This document shows positions 5,414 to 11,257 of a stretch of DNA of 11,257 nucleotides, one piece after another; positions within the stretch are counted from its first letter, which is position 1; every line of letters begins with the position of its first letter. Position numbers and translations under genes: made by a program. The stretch is from Parcubacteria group bacterium (GTDB lineage: Bacteria; Patescibacteriota; Minisyncoccia; UBA6257; JACRHY01). The DNA is taken from the NCBI GenBank assembly GCA_016215765.1, contig JACRHY010000045.1, forward strand, positions 1 to 11,257, written 5' to 3'. Below the pieces are notes generated by a model, which was given only the letters and a program-made list of their open reading frames with translations, had not been told where the DNA came from and searched no databases.

Positions 5414-5975
5414 ACGCTTCTTCCGTCGTTTCTATCAATCCGAATTCCCGAAAAGCCCGGGCATAAACGGAGATCGTTTTTTCCGCCTCCGCGGCGGCGA
5501 TGTAATACTCCGGTTCGTGAACGATGCGATTGCGAATTTTGTGGACATGCCAGATTCCGTCAAGATTGGAAAGCTGGGCCGGGGTTAATTGTTTCAGCCG
5601 ATCGCTCATCGTTTCTCCCCGATAACCGCTGAGCTTGATTATTTCATCAAGAATTTTGTCCGCCTCAATAATCGCCAATTTCAAATTGGCTTCATCTCCC
5701 GCCCGGAGGCGTTTTTGAATTTGCTGCCAGGCCTTAACGGATCGTCTTTTCGCGACGTCGCTCACCCCCAAAACGTCTATAAACCTCTCAACTCTTGTTT
5801 CAACAAGATGCATTTTGACGACAGCGTAGATAATGCCGCCGAAAAACAGCGCGGAAATAATCACGGAGGCAAGCTGAAGCCACGCCAGATAATCGGAAAA
5901 AAAACTTTCCGCCGACGGCCTGAAGGAAAAAATCGCGTCAAGTATGCTTTGGATATCAAAATTTAACGGTTCCAT
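5412..5975 (-). CDS. membrane-anchored HEPN-like protein, function unknown
   Basis: 187 aa. A short N-terminal segment and one membrane helix (about residues 34-54, LQLASVIISALFFGGIIYAVV) precede a soluble helical domain (about 70-180). The domain contains KIRNRIVHE, an R-x4-H motif (Arg148, His153) as in HEPN domains, many of which are RNases or nucleotide-binding helpers in toxin and defence systems. Fold assignment rests on this motif and the helix pattern (LAIIEADKILDEIIKLSGYRG). It lies 5 bp after the gatA stop with no Shine-Dalgarno, so it is probably co-translated with gatCA. No antitoxin-like partner (MNT nucleotidyltransferase) is adjacent, which argues against a classic toxin pair. 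It could be a housekeeping membrane scaffold. Confidence 0.75.
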   Translation of the reverse strand: MEPLNFDIQSILDAIFSFRPSAESFFSDYLAWLQLASVIISALFFGGIIYAVVKMHLVETRVERFIDVLGVSDVAKRRSVKAWQQIQKRLRAGDEANLKLAIIEADKILDEIIKLSGYRGETMSDRLKQLTPAQLSNLDGIWHVHKIRNRIVHEPEYYIAAAEAEKTISVYARAFREFGLIETTEEA

Positions 5976-5980
5976 GAAAA

Positions 5981-7429
5981 TCAGCGGTTTTCAAATATTT
6001 TTTCGTAAAAGCGGCCGACGGCCAGAATGTCCGCTTCCCGAAAACGCTTGCCGATAAGCTGAAAACCGACGGGCAGACCGCTTTTCCGGACGGGAACGGA
6101 AACGGCCGGCAGTCCGGCGAGATTGACGGGAATAGTGAAAATATCGGAAAGATACATCGCCAGCGGGTCATTAACCTTCTCGCCGATTTTAAAAGCGACG
6201 GTCGGCGATACGGGAGTCAAAATAACGTCCACTTCTTTAAAGGCCTCGTTAAAATCGTTTTTGATCAAAGACCGGACCTTCTGCGCTTTGGCGTAGTAGG
6301 CGTCATAATAACCGGCCGATAAAATAAAGGTTCCCAAAATAATTCTCCGCTTCGCTTCGGCTCCGAATCCGCGACCGCGATTTTGCTTGTAAAGGTCAAA
6401 CAAACTCAGTCCGGCGCGGCTGACACCGCCGACCTCTCCGTAGCGAATTCCGTCAAAGCGGGCCAGATTGGCGCTCACTTCCGCCGGCATAATTATGTAA
6501 TAACAGGAAAGCGCGTATTTGGTATGCGGCAGGGAAATCTCTTTGAATTCCAGTTTCAGCGACTTGAGCGAAGTGATCGCCGAATCCATCGCCGCCGCCA
6601 CTTCATTTTCCATTCCGGCCACAAAATATTCTTTCGGAACGCCGACGCGCAAAGACCTCGCCTGTTCCAAAGTCGGATTCAAAAGCTCGCCGCCATATTC
6701 CGTTTCCACGCCGGTCGCGTCAAGCGGATCGTGACCGGCAATCTCCTTGAAAAGAATCGCCGCGTCTTCAACTGTTTTGGCGAAAACGCCGATCTGATCC
6801 AAGCTGGAAGCCATCGCCATCAGTCCGTATCGCGAAACGGCGCCGTAAGTCGGCTTGAGGCCGACGACGCCGCAGAAACCGGCCGGCTGGCGGATTGAGC
6901 CGCCCGTATCCGACCCCAACGCGCCGATCGCCATATTCGCCGCCACCGCCGCCGCCGATCCGCCGGAAGAACCGCCGGGAACCCGTTCCAAGTCGCCGGG
7001 ATTTTTCGTCAACTGAAACGCCGAGTTTTCCGTGGAAGAGCCCATTGCGAATTCATCCATATTTGTCTTGCCAAGCAACGCGGCTCCCGTCGCTTTTAGC
7101 TTTTTGACGACCGTCGCGTCGTAAGCCGCGCGATAGTTTTCCAAAATTTTGGAAGCGGCCGTCGCCAACTCGCCTTCAATCAAAATATTATCTTTAACGG
7201 CCAAGGGGACGCCGGCCAGCGCTCCCGGGTTTTTCCCCTCAGCCAAAGCGATGTCAACGCGATTGGCTTCTTCAAGAGCGAGATTTTCCGTCAGCCGCAA
7301 ATAAGCGCCGATGTCCTTGTTTTTTTCTTCGGCATAATCCAAAAACGCCCGCGCGATTTCAAAAGCGGAGAATTTCTTTTCCATCAGCCCCTGCCGAATT
7401 TTCTTGACGCTTAAATCGTGTAAATGCAT
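5981..7429 (-). CDS. gatA: aspartyl/glutamyl-tRNA amidotransferase subunit A
   Basis: Amidase subunit of GatCAB, which releases ammonia from glutamine to convert Glu-tRNA-Gln (and Asp-tRNA-Asn) to the amide form. The 482-aa length is normal. The Ser-cisSer-Lys amidase triad is intact: Lys79 (LAVKDN), Ser154 (GGSSGGS) and Ser178 (DTGGSIRQPAG), in the same numbering as well-studied GatA proteins. It lies 20 bp after gatC. The start ATG at 7429 (MHLHDLSV) has no clear Shine-Dalgarno. GatB, needed for transamidation, is not in the window, so it must be encoded elsewhere. Confidence 0.97.
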   Translation of the reverse strand: MHLHDLSVKKIRQGLMEKKFSAFEIARAFLDYAEEKNKDIGAYLRLTENLALEEANRVDIALAEGKNPGALAGVPLAVKDNILIEGELATAASKILENYRAAYDATVVKKLKATGAALLGKTNMDEFAMGSSTENSAFQLTKNPGDLERVPGGSSGGSAAAVAANMAIGALGSDTGGSIRQPAGFCGVVGLKPTYGAVSRYGLMAMASSLDQIGVFAKTVEDAAILFKEIAGHDPLDATGVETEYGGELLNPTLEQARSLRVGVPKEYFVAGMENEVAAAMDSAITSLKSLKLEFKEISLPHTKYALSCYYIIMPAEVSANLARFDGIRYGEVGGVSRAGLSLFDLYKQNRGRGFGAEAKRRIILGTFILSAGYYDAYYAKAQKVRSLIKNDFNEAFKEVDVILTPVSPTVAFKIGEKVNDPLAMYLSDIFTIPVNLAGLPAVSVPVRKSGLPVGFQLIGKRFREADILAVGRFYEKIFENR

Positions 7430-7449
7430 GTGTTGCGTATGAAAGCGCG

Positions 7450-7791
7450 CTATTCAAAAACCGGAGGGACTTTCAGGAAGTTTTCCCTGTTTTCGGGAAA
7501 CGCGGCGGCGATATTTTGCCTTTCGCGCTCGCTTCTCCGGGCGGACTCATCGTTCCGAAAAACATTTTTTTCTTCCGTCCCGCCCGCCTGCCCCGCATTA
7601 TGCGGGGCCTGCCGGTAGGCATGGCCTGCCATCGGCTCAACATTCTCGGAATCAAGCCCTTTCAATTCTTCAAAATGCCCGAGAATTTTTTCCAAGTCGA
7701 CAAGCAGTTTTTCTTCTTCTTCTTTTTCCAAGTCAAAACGCGCCAATTCGGCCGTTTTTTCCAAAATTTCTTTGGTAATCAGCTTTTTCAT
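7450..7791 (-). CDS. gatC: aspartyl/glutamyl-tRNA amidotransferase subunit C, with a repeat-derived insert
   Basis: Small helical subunit that holds GatA and GatB together. The N-terminus (LITKEILEKTAELARFDLEKE) and the segment DSENVEPM match the family, as does the C-terminus (NVFRNDE...ENFLKVPPVFE). At 113 aa it is longer than the usual 95 or so. The excess is a Gly/Ala/His/Gln-rich stretch (about AGHAYRQAPHNAGQAGG) encoded by a palindromic repeat at 7579-7630 between the two conserved halves. The ATG at 7791 is chosen over an adjacent GTG at 7794. No good Shine-Dalgarno is visible. It is the first gene of gatC-gatA-HEPN. Confidence 0.93.
   Translation of the reverse strand: MKKLITKEILEKTAELARFDLEKEEEEKLLVDLEKILGHFEELKGLDSENVEPMAGHAYRQAPHNAGQAGGTEEKNVFRNDESARRSERERQNIAAAFPENRENFLKVPPVFE
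7579..7630. repeat. palindromic repeat element inserted in gatC
   Basis: The core GCCCCGCAT-T-ATGCGGGGC (7590-7608) is a 9-bp-arm palindrome. A second small dyad follows (GCCT...AGGC, 7608-7620) along with a further GGCCTGCC. It adds 17 codons in frame. It shares GC-rich palindromic character with the elements at 2319-2344 and 7863-7901. Similar to Rickettsia palindromic elements in principle, but not identified as that family. Confidence 0.7.
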
Positions 7792-7862
7792 CACCTGAAG
7801 CGTAACACGAAAAAACCGACAAATAAAGGCGGGAAATAGGCGCCACCCGACAGATTTGCGTC

Positions 7863-7901
7863 TTCTCCGTCATCCGCCGACTGGCGGAGGCGGACGGAGA
7901 A
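7863..7901. repeat. imperfect palindrome in the gatC upstream region
   Basis: Outer arms TTCTCCGTC / GACGGAGAA (9 bp) and inner arms CCGCC / GGCGG around GACT, separated by an asymmetric internal loop. There is no T-run on either side, so it is more likely a dispersed GC-rich repeat than a terminator. Confidence 0.6.
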
Positions 7902-7917
7902 ATTCTAAACTCCCCTC

Positions 7918-7926
7918 TGTGGATAA
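7918..7926 (-). promoter_or_regulatory. perfect DnaA-box match
   Basis: TTATCCACA on the minus strand (TGTGGATAA on plus) is identical to the strong DnaA-box consensus. It is directly followed by a 16-bp AT-rich palindrome (TTTTTGTTAACAAAAA, 7928-7943). Only one box is visible here, so it is more easily read as a DnaA-responsive site than as a full origin. Confidence 0.5.
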
Positions 7927-7927
7927 C

Positions 7928-7968
7928 TTTTTGTTAACAAAAAAGCCCCGAGAATAGTTGTAAACAAC
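7928..7968. promoter_or_regulatory. AT-rich palindrome and second dyad between divergent genes
   Basis: A perfect 16-bp palindrome, TTTTTGTTAACAAAAA (7928-7943), is followed by the dyad GTTGT-AA-ACAAC (7957-7968). Both share the GTT/AAC half-site and lie just upstream of the plus-strand promoter, in operator-like positions. Confidence 0.4.
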
Positions 7969-7986
7969 GAGGATCTGGCGGATAAT
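7958..7986 (+). promoter_or_regulatory. probable promoter of the 23-aa ORF and 100-aa gene
   Basis: TTGTAA (7958-7963), 17-bp spacer, GATAAT (7981-7986). Seven bases lie between the -10 and the ATG at 7994, the same spacing as for pheS, so the mRNA would be leaderless. A GGAG at 7987-7990 is too close to that ATG but is 9 nt from the next one at 8000. Confidence 0.5.
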
Positions 7987-7993
7987 GGAGATT

Positions 7994-8065
7994 ATGAATA
8001 TGGAAGTTTGCGACCCGGAAATCCGTGAAAAAATGAAACGCATTATTGACTCAAAAATTTTATGA
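7994..8065 (+). CDS. 23-aa small ORF overlapping the next gene
   Basis: MNMEVCDPEIREKMKRIIDSKIL, a short amphipathic charged peptide. The TGA overlaps the ATG of the 100-aa gene (ATGA at 8062-8065). It has a promoter directly upstream and a GGAG close by, so translation is plausible. It might be a leader peptide that couples translation, or the true N-terminus of the next protein split by a frameshift: the two frames are both open between 8050 and 8065. Not recognised as a family. Confidence 0.45.
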   Translation: MNMEVCDPEIREKMKRIIDSKIL

Positions 8066-8364
8066 ACGCCGCGCGCACCTCATTATTTCTTATGGCAAAC
8101 TTGGGCGCCGAGGTGTCTCGAATTATCGGGGCGCAAGAACGCGGCGACAAAGATTCTGCAAATGCGGCCCTTTTGCGCGCGGAAAAAATTTTAAATGAAA
8201 TCGCGCGCTTGCCCGATATGCAAACGCGCGCGCAAGAACTTGAAGCGCTGGCCAAGGCAGTGCATTCCATCACTGCCGACAATTCTTCGCGCGCAGTTTC
8301 CCCCGCCCATCTCAAATCTTATTTCATACCATTCGCGGAGCGACTGCTCGCGACTCGCGAATAA
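8062..8364 (+). CDS. unknown 100-aa helical protein
   Basis: A soluble, mostly helical protein (EVSRIIGAQERGDKDSANAA, then LLRAEKILNEIARLP and a C-terminal LKSYFIPFAERLLA). It has no signal peptide or cysteines. Helix pairs rich in Ala, Leu and Glu suggest a small bundle or TPR-like fold. I do not recognise a function. It is expressed toward the convergent ligA, whose stop is 30 bp beyond its own. Its start overlaps the 23-aa ORF, so it is likely translated by coupling. The ATG at 8062 is preferred; an internal ATG (MANLGAEV, residue 11) is an alternative. Confidence 0.65.
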   Translation: MNAARTSLFLMANLGAEVSRIIGAQERGDKDSANAALLRAEKILNEIARLPDMQTRAQELEALAKAVHSITADNSSRAVSPAHLKSYFIPFAERLLATRE

Positions 8365-8394
8365 AGAAATTGAAGGCGCCGCGGATACTCTCTC

Positions 8395-10455
8395 CTATTT
8401 CAAAATCTCCAAAAAATCCTTCTCGTTGATTATTTTGACGCTCAATCGTTTCGCTTTGCCGTACTTGGAACCGGCTTCGGAGCCGGCAACGACGAAGTCG
8501 GTTTTTTTGCTGACCGATTCAGAAACACCGCCGCCGAGAGCGCGGATTTTTTCTTTCGCCTCTTCGCGGCTCATTGATTTCAGAACGCCGGTTAAAACGA
8601 ATGTTTTCCCCGCCAATTTGCCACCGGCCGGCTGCCGCGCCTCTTCCCGTATCCAGACCCCCGCCTTCTCCAGTTTTTCCAGCAGTTTTAAATTTTTCCC
8701 GTCGCGGAACCAGCCGTAAACGCTTTCGGCGACTTTCGGCCCGATGTCGGGAATTTTCCGAAGATCGTCGCGAGAAAACCCCGAAAGCGCGGCGGAGAAT
8801 TTGGCAATCGTCGGTTTGCCGCCGCCGATGGCGCCGTCCGCCGCGCGCGCCAAAAGCCGAGCCGTTTCTTCGCCGATATGAAAAATGCCGAGAGCGTAAA
8901 TCAGCCGGGAAAGAACGACGCCTTTTTTCTCGCCGATTTCGCGAATGATGTTCGCCGCCGATTTTTCCCCGAAACGCGGAAGCGTCTCAATGTCCCCCTT
9001 TTGAAGCGTGAAAATATCGGCCGGATCGCCTAAAAATCCTTCGTCAATAAAGCGATCAATGATTTTCGGCCCCAACCCGCGGATGTCAAAAGCGCCGCGG
9101 GAAACGAAGTGATAAAAAGCCCTTTTGTGCCGCGCGCCGCATATCTTGCTGAAACAGCGGGAAAGCGCGCCTTCCTTAACGACCGCGGAGCCGTCAACCG
9201 GACAGCGAACGGGCATTTTAAAAATCCGCTCCTTTCCGGAACGCATTTCTTTGATTACCCGCTCCACTCGCGGAATAACGTCGCCGGCGCGGCTGACGAC
9301 AACCGTATCGCCGATTTTTATTTCCAGACGTTTGATTTCATCTTCATTGTGAAGAGTGGCGCGGCTTATCGTTACGCCGCCGACTTCCGCCGGTTTCAAA
9401 ATCGCCACCGGAGTCAAAACGCCCGTCCGGCCGACCTGAATCTTAATATCTTCAACGACGGTTGTCGTTTCGCGCGGAGAAAATTTATACGCGATGGCCG
9501 CCCGCGGCGCCTTGCCGACGACGCCCGCTTTTTCAAAAATTTCGTTCTCATTGACGATGACGACAACGCCGTCTATTTCGTAAGGCAATTTATCGCGATG
9601 CTTTTCCCAGTAGTCGCGAAAAGCAAAGACCTCTTCCAGCGACCGCGCCGTTTTATTGTGAGGATTGGTCTTAAATCCGAGCGTTTTCAGAATTTTATGC
9701 TCTTCGTCGTGGCGCTTCAGGCCGAGATCGCCGACGATGTCGTAAGCGAAGCTGTCCAGCCGGCGATCAGCGACGATTTGCGGATCAAGCTGGCGAATGG
9801 AGCCGGCGGCGATGTTGCGCGGATTGGCGTAGACCTTCTCTCCTTTCTTTTCCTGCTCGCGGTTTATTCTTTCAAATTCTTTCTTGCTTAAAAAAATTTC
9901 TCCCCGCGCCGTCAATTTGCGCGGAATTTTGAATTTCCCGGAGTCAAGCTTGAGCGGAATCGCCTCAATGGTTTTAAGATTCTGCGTCACGTCCTCGCCT
10001 ATTCGGCCGTCCCCCCTCGTTGAACCCCGAACCAGAATGCCGTTTTCATAAACCAGCTCGATGGCCAATCCGTCTATTTTCAGTTCGCAATAGAATAAAT
10101 TAGTTTGTGGTTTGTAGTTTATAGTTTGTAGTTTTGTCCTAAGATAATTTTCAATGCGCTCCAGCCAGTCGCGCATATCCTCCTCCAAAAAAGCGTCGTT
10201 AAAAGAAAGCATCGGCGTCTCGTGCGAAACTTTTTGAAAGGCCGCCAGCGGCTTGCCGGCCACTCTTTGCGTCGGCGAATCCGGCGTAATCAATTCCGGA
10301 TATTTTTGTTCAAGGTCAAAAAGCTCCTTTTTCAGGGAGTCCAGCGCGGCGTCGGAAATAAGCGATTTATCAAGAACGTGATAGGCGTAGCGGTAGCGGT
10401 CAATCGTTTTTTTTAAACGCTCAACGCGCTTGCCGGCGTTTTCTTTATCAATCAT
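8395..10455 (-). CDS. ligA: NAD+-dependent DNA ligase
   Basis: Seals nicks in replication and repair by adenylation from NAD+. The 686-aa protein has all domains: Ia NAD-binding (YRYAYHVLDKSLISDAALDSL, residues 21-41), adenylation with catalytic Lys126 in ELKIDGLA and the STRGDG motif (145-150), an OB fold, a zinc finger (418-440), HhH repeats (about 455-585) and a C-terminal BRCT (about 611-686). Oddities: the zinc finger reads CPVD...C...C (Cys418, Asp421, Cys434, Cys439), so one usual cysteine is Asp. A 7-nt tandem repeat encodes an extra stretch (KLQTINYKPQTN, residues 108-119) just before the catalytic lysine. The start ATG at 10455 has an AGG 4 nt upstream. It lies 53 bp after the pilin-like gene with no terminator seen. 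Confidence 0.97.
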   Translation of the reverse strand: MIDKENAGKRVERLKKTIDRYRYAYHVLDKSLISDAALDSLKKELFDLEQKYPELITPDSPTQRVAGKPLAAFQKVSHETPMLSFNDAFLEEDMRDWLERIENYLRTKLQTINYKPQTNLFYCELKIDGLAIELVYENGILVRGSTRGDGRIGEDVTQNLKTIEAIPLKLDSGKFKIPRKLTARGEIFLSKKEFERINREQEKKGEKVYANPRNIAAGSIRQLDPQIVADRRLDSFAYDIVGDLGLKRHDEEHKILKTLGFKTNPHNKTARSLEEVFAFRDYWEKHRDKLPYEIDGVVVIVNENEIFEKAGVVGKAPRAAIAYKFSPRETTTVVEDIKIQVGRTGVLTPVAILKPAEVGGVTISRATLHNEDEIKRLEIKIGDTVVVSRAGDVIPRVERVIKEMRSGKERIFKMPVRCPVDGSAVVKEGALSRCFSKICGARHKRAFYHFVSRGAFDIRGLGPKIIDRFIDEGFLGDPADIFTLQKGDIETLPRFGEKSAANIIREIGEKKGVVLSRLIYALGIFHIGEETARLLARAADGAIGGGKPTIAKFSAALSGFSRDDLRKIPDIGPKVAESVYGWFRDGKNLKLLEKLEKAGVWIREEARQPAGGKLAGKTFVLTGVLKSMSREEAKEKIRALGGGVSESVSKKTDFVVAGSEAGSKYGKAKRLSVKIINEKDFLEILK
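10101..10135. repeat. 7-bp tandem repeat inside ligA
   Basis: Five consecutive heptamers: TAGTTTG, TGGTTTG, TAGTTTA, TAGTTTG, TAGTTTT. The run lies between Ia-domain and adenylation-domain coding sequence and is translated as part of an inserted dozen residues. Because 7 is not a multiple of 3, gain or loss of one unit would shift the ligA frame. Confidence 0.85.
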
Positions 10456-10508
10456 AAAACCTAAAAGTTAAGGCGCCCCGTTTGCGAAGAATCTTCGGAT
10501 TGCGGAAG

Positions 10509-10862
10509 TTACGGCAAGGTAGCGGTGGCGCTCGCCCAGAACAATTCAAAAGCGCGCGACGTTTTTAAAGAATAGCCGATGGATCGGATGGACGTCGTTC
10601 CGTTGGCGAAGGTTTCAAAACTTGTTCCGTTGGTCATCGGCTGGGCGATATAAGCCGGATTTTTGAAAAATTTATACAGTTCCAATTCAATTCCGCTGTC
10701 GGCGGCGAAAATTGATTTGGTGGAATTGCCGATGTCATTGGCCTGCCGGATTTGGTAAAGGGTCAAAAGACCGGCGATCGCCGAAATGCTCAAAATCGCC
10801 CCGCTTAACACCAGCACGGACAGCAGCATTACCTGCCCTTCATTTTTTTTTGTTTTTTTCAT
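10509..10862 (-). CDS. short pilin-like membrane protein (PilX/PulK-type N-terminus)
   Basis: 117 aa. A basic leader (MKKTKKNEG) precedes a 22-residue hydrophobic helix (VMLLSVLVLSGAILSISAIAGLL) and a segment ending IFAADSGIELELYKF, which resembles the 'AAEAGIE' motif of PilX/PulK minor pilins. A prepilin peptidase site after Gly9 is possible, but the usual Glu at +5 is absent. The C-terminal domain is short (about 60 residues), Ser/Thr/Asn-rich and probably surface-exposed. It lies 5 bp after another pilin-like gene with no Shine-Dalgarno and likely shares its transcript. Probably a minor component of a type IV pilus or pseudopilus. Confidence 0.75.
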   Translation of the reverse strand: MKKTKKNEGQVMLLSVLVLSGAILSISAIAGLLTLYQIRQANDIGNSTKSIFAADSGIELELYKFFKNPAYIAQPMTNGTSFETFANGTTSIRSIGYSLKTSRAFELFWASATATLP

Positions 10863-10867
10863 ATAAG

Positions 10868-11257
10868 TCAGGTGTCTAAAAGCCGCGCGCTTACGGTCGT
10901 CTGAACGTTAACGACGACATTTTCAACCCCCTGCCCTTTCGCTCCGACGCCGATTATAACGGTAATCCGCGGCGGCGCGCCGTCGCCCGGCTGGTTGCCG
11001 GAAACGATAAAGCGCAAATTAACGACCTTGACGTTATCGGCGGTGAATTTCCGAAAATTGGCGTTTTCCAGCCCTTTTTCAATCGCCGAATCCGCCGCGT
11101 TCCATCTGTAAGTGACGATGTAATTATTGGCATTAACAAAAGTCAGCTCGCCGGCGGAGCAGGTTAGCCCGCCGATACAAAAATTATAACCGGTGCGGAT
11201 TTCCCGCGCCATCTGTTCAATGCTCAAACTGGCGCTGTCGTTTGCCGCCATCAAAGA
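10868..11257 (-). CDS. pilin-like protein, N-terminus beyond the window (partial)
   Basis: The frame is open to the right edge; 130 codons are visible including the TGA at 10868-10870. The visible part starts in an amphipathic helix (SLMAANDSASLSIEQMAREI) like the exposed half of a pilin alpha-1 helix. It continues into a beta-rich domain with a likely disulfide pair (FCIGGLTCSAG) and strands ITVIIGVGAKG and VVVNVQTTVSAR at the end. The layout fits PilW/GspJ-type minor pilins, and the neighbour is also pilin-like. The true start, with the signal segment, should lie upstream of 11257. Confidence 0.75.
   Translation of the reverse strand, partial: SLMAANDSASLSIEQMAREIRTGYNFCIGGLTCSAGELTFVNANNYIVTYRWNAADSAIEKGLENANFRKFTADNVKVVNLRFIVSGNQPGDGAPPRITVIIGVGAKGQGVENVVVNVQTTVSARLLDT

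Noticed and set aside
5412..5975. Classic HEPN-MNT toxin-antitoxin pair
   Set aside because: No nucleotidyltransferase or other antitoxin-like gene is adjacent; the neighbours are gatA and tRNA-Asp.
7708..7730. TTC-rich microsatellite in gatC as a functional repeat
   Set aside because: It simply encodes the charged KEEEEK stretch of a GatC helix; trinucleotide slippage would keep the frame.
2319..7901. CRISPR array from the repeated palindromes
   Set aside because: The elements are scattered, differ in sequence and have no regular spacers or cas genes.
7795..7993. Replication origin
   Set aside because: Only one consensus DnaA box, no dnaA or dnaN nearby, and gene orientation does not diverge over a long range.
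9109..9891. Long plus-strand open frame antisense to ligA
   Set aside because: A shadow of the GC-biased third codon positions of ligA; no start signal or recognisable domain.

Overview
This looks like a chromosomal segment from a small-genome bacterium, most likely a member of the Candidate Phyla Radiation (Patescibacteria, Parcubacteria-like). The evidence is indirect. Housekeeping genes are packed with 4-nt overlaps and gaps of a few bases. Several starts have no Shine-Dalgarno sequence. tRNA genes lack an encoded CCA. PheT is short because a domain is missing. Short GC-rich palindromes of the CCCGCC...GGCGGG type sit both between and inside genes. No rRNA or other strong taxonomic marker is present, so the assignment is an inference.

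Layout, left to right. 1-203 holds the possible end of an upstream plus-strand gene, a perfect 34-bp palindrome and a minus-strand terminator. 204-4404 is a minus-strand cluster read right to left: pheS, an unknown 160-aa gene, pheT (three genes joined by ATGA overlaps), then a secreted helical protein. 4412-4461 is a compact divergent promoter region with overlapping -35 boxes. Leftward it drives pheS, apparently as a leaderless mRNA. Rightward it drives two CAT-anticodon tRNAs (an odd initiator-type tRNA and a Met/Ile2-type tRNA) followed by an NlpC/P60 peptidase that ends at a strong terminator. A tRNA-Asp with its own promoter follows. 5412-7791 is a minus-strand group: gatC, gatA and a membrane-anchored HEPN-like protein. 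7795-7993 is a divergent intergenic region with a perfect DnaA-box match and two dyads. It leads into a plus-strand pair, a 23-aa ORF overlapping a 100-aa helical protein gene. 8395-11257 is a minus-strand group: a partial pilin-like protein, a short pilin-like membrane protein, then ligA.

Functionally the window is dominated by translation: phenylalanyl-tRNA synthetase, two subunits of the GatCAB amidotransferase, and three tRNAs. It also carries DNA ligase, a cell-wall peptidase and surface-pilus components. No mobile element, CRISPR array or complete defence system is visible. The most unusual features are the divergent initiator-like tRNA, PheT without its tRNA-binding OB domain beside an unknown gene inserted between pheS and pheT, short repeats that insert in-frame peptides into GatC, PheT and LigA, and promoter spacing that predicts leaderless mRNAs.
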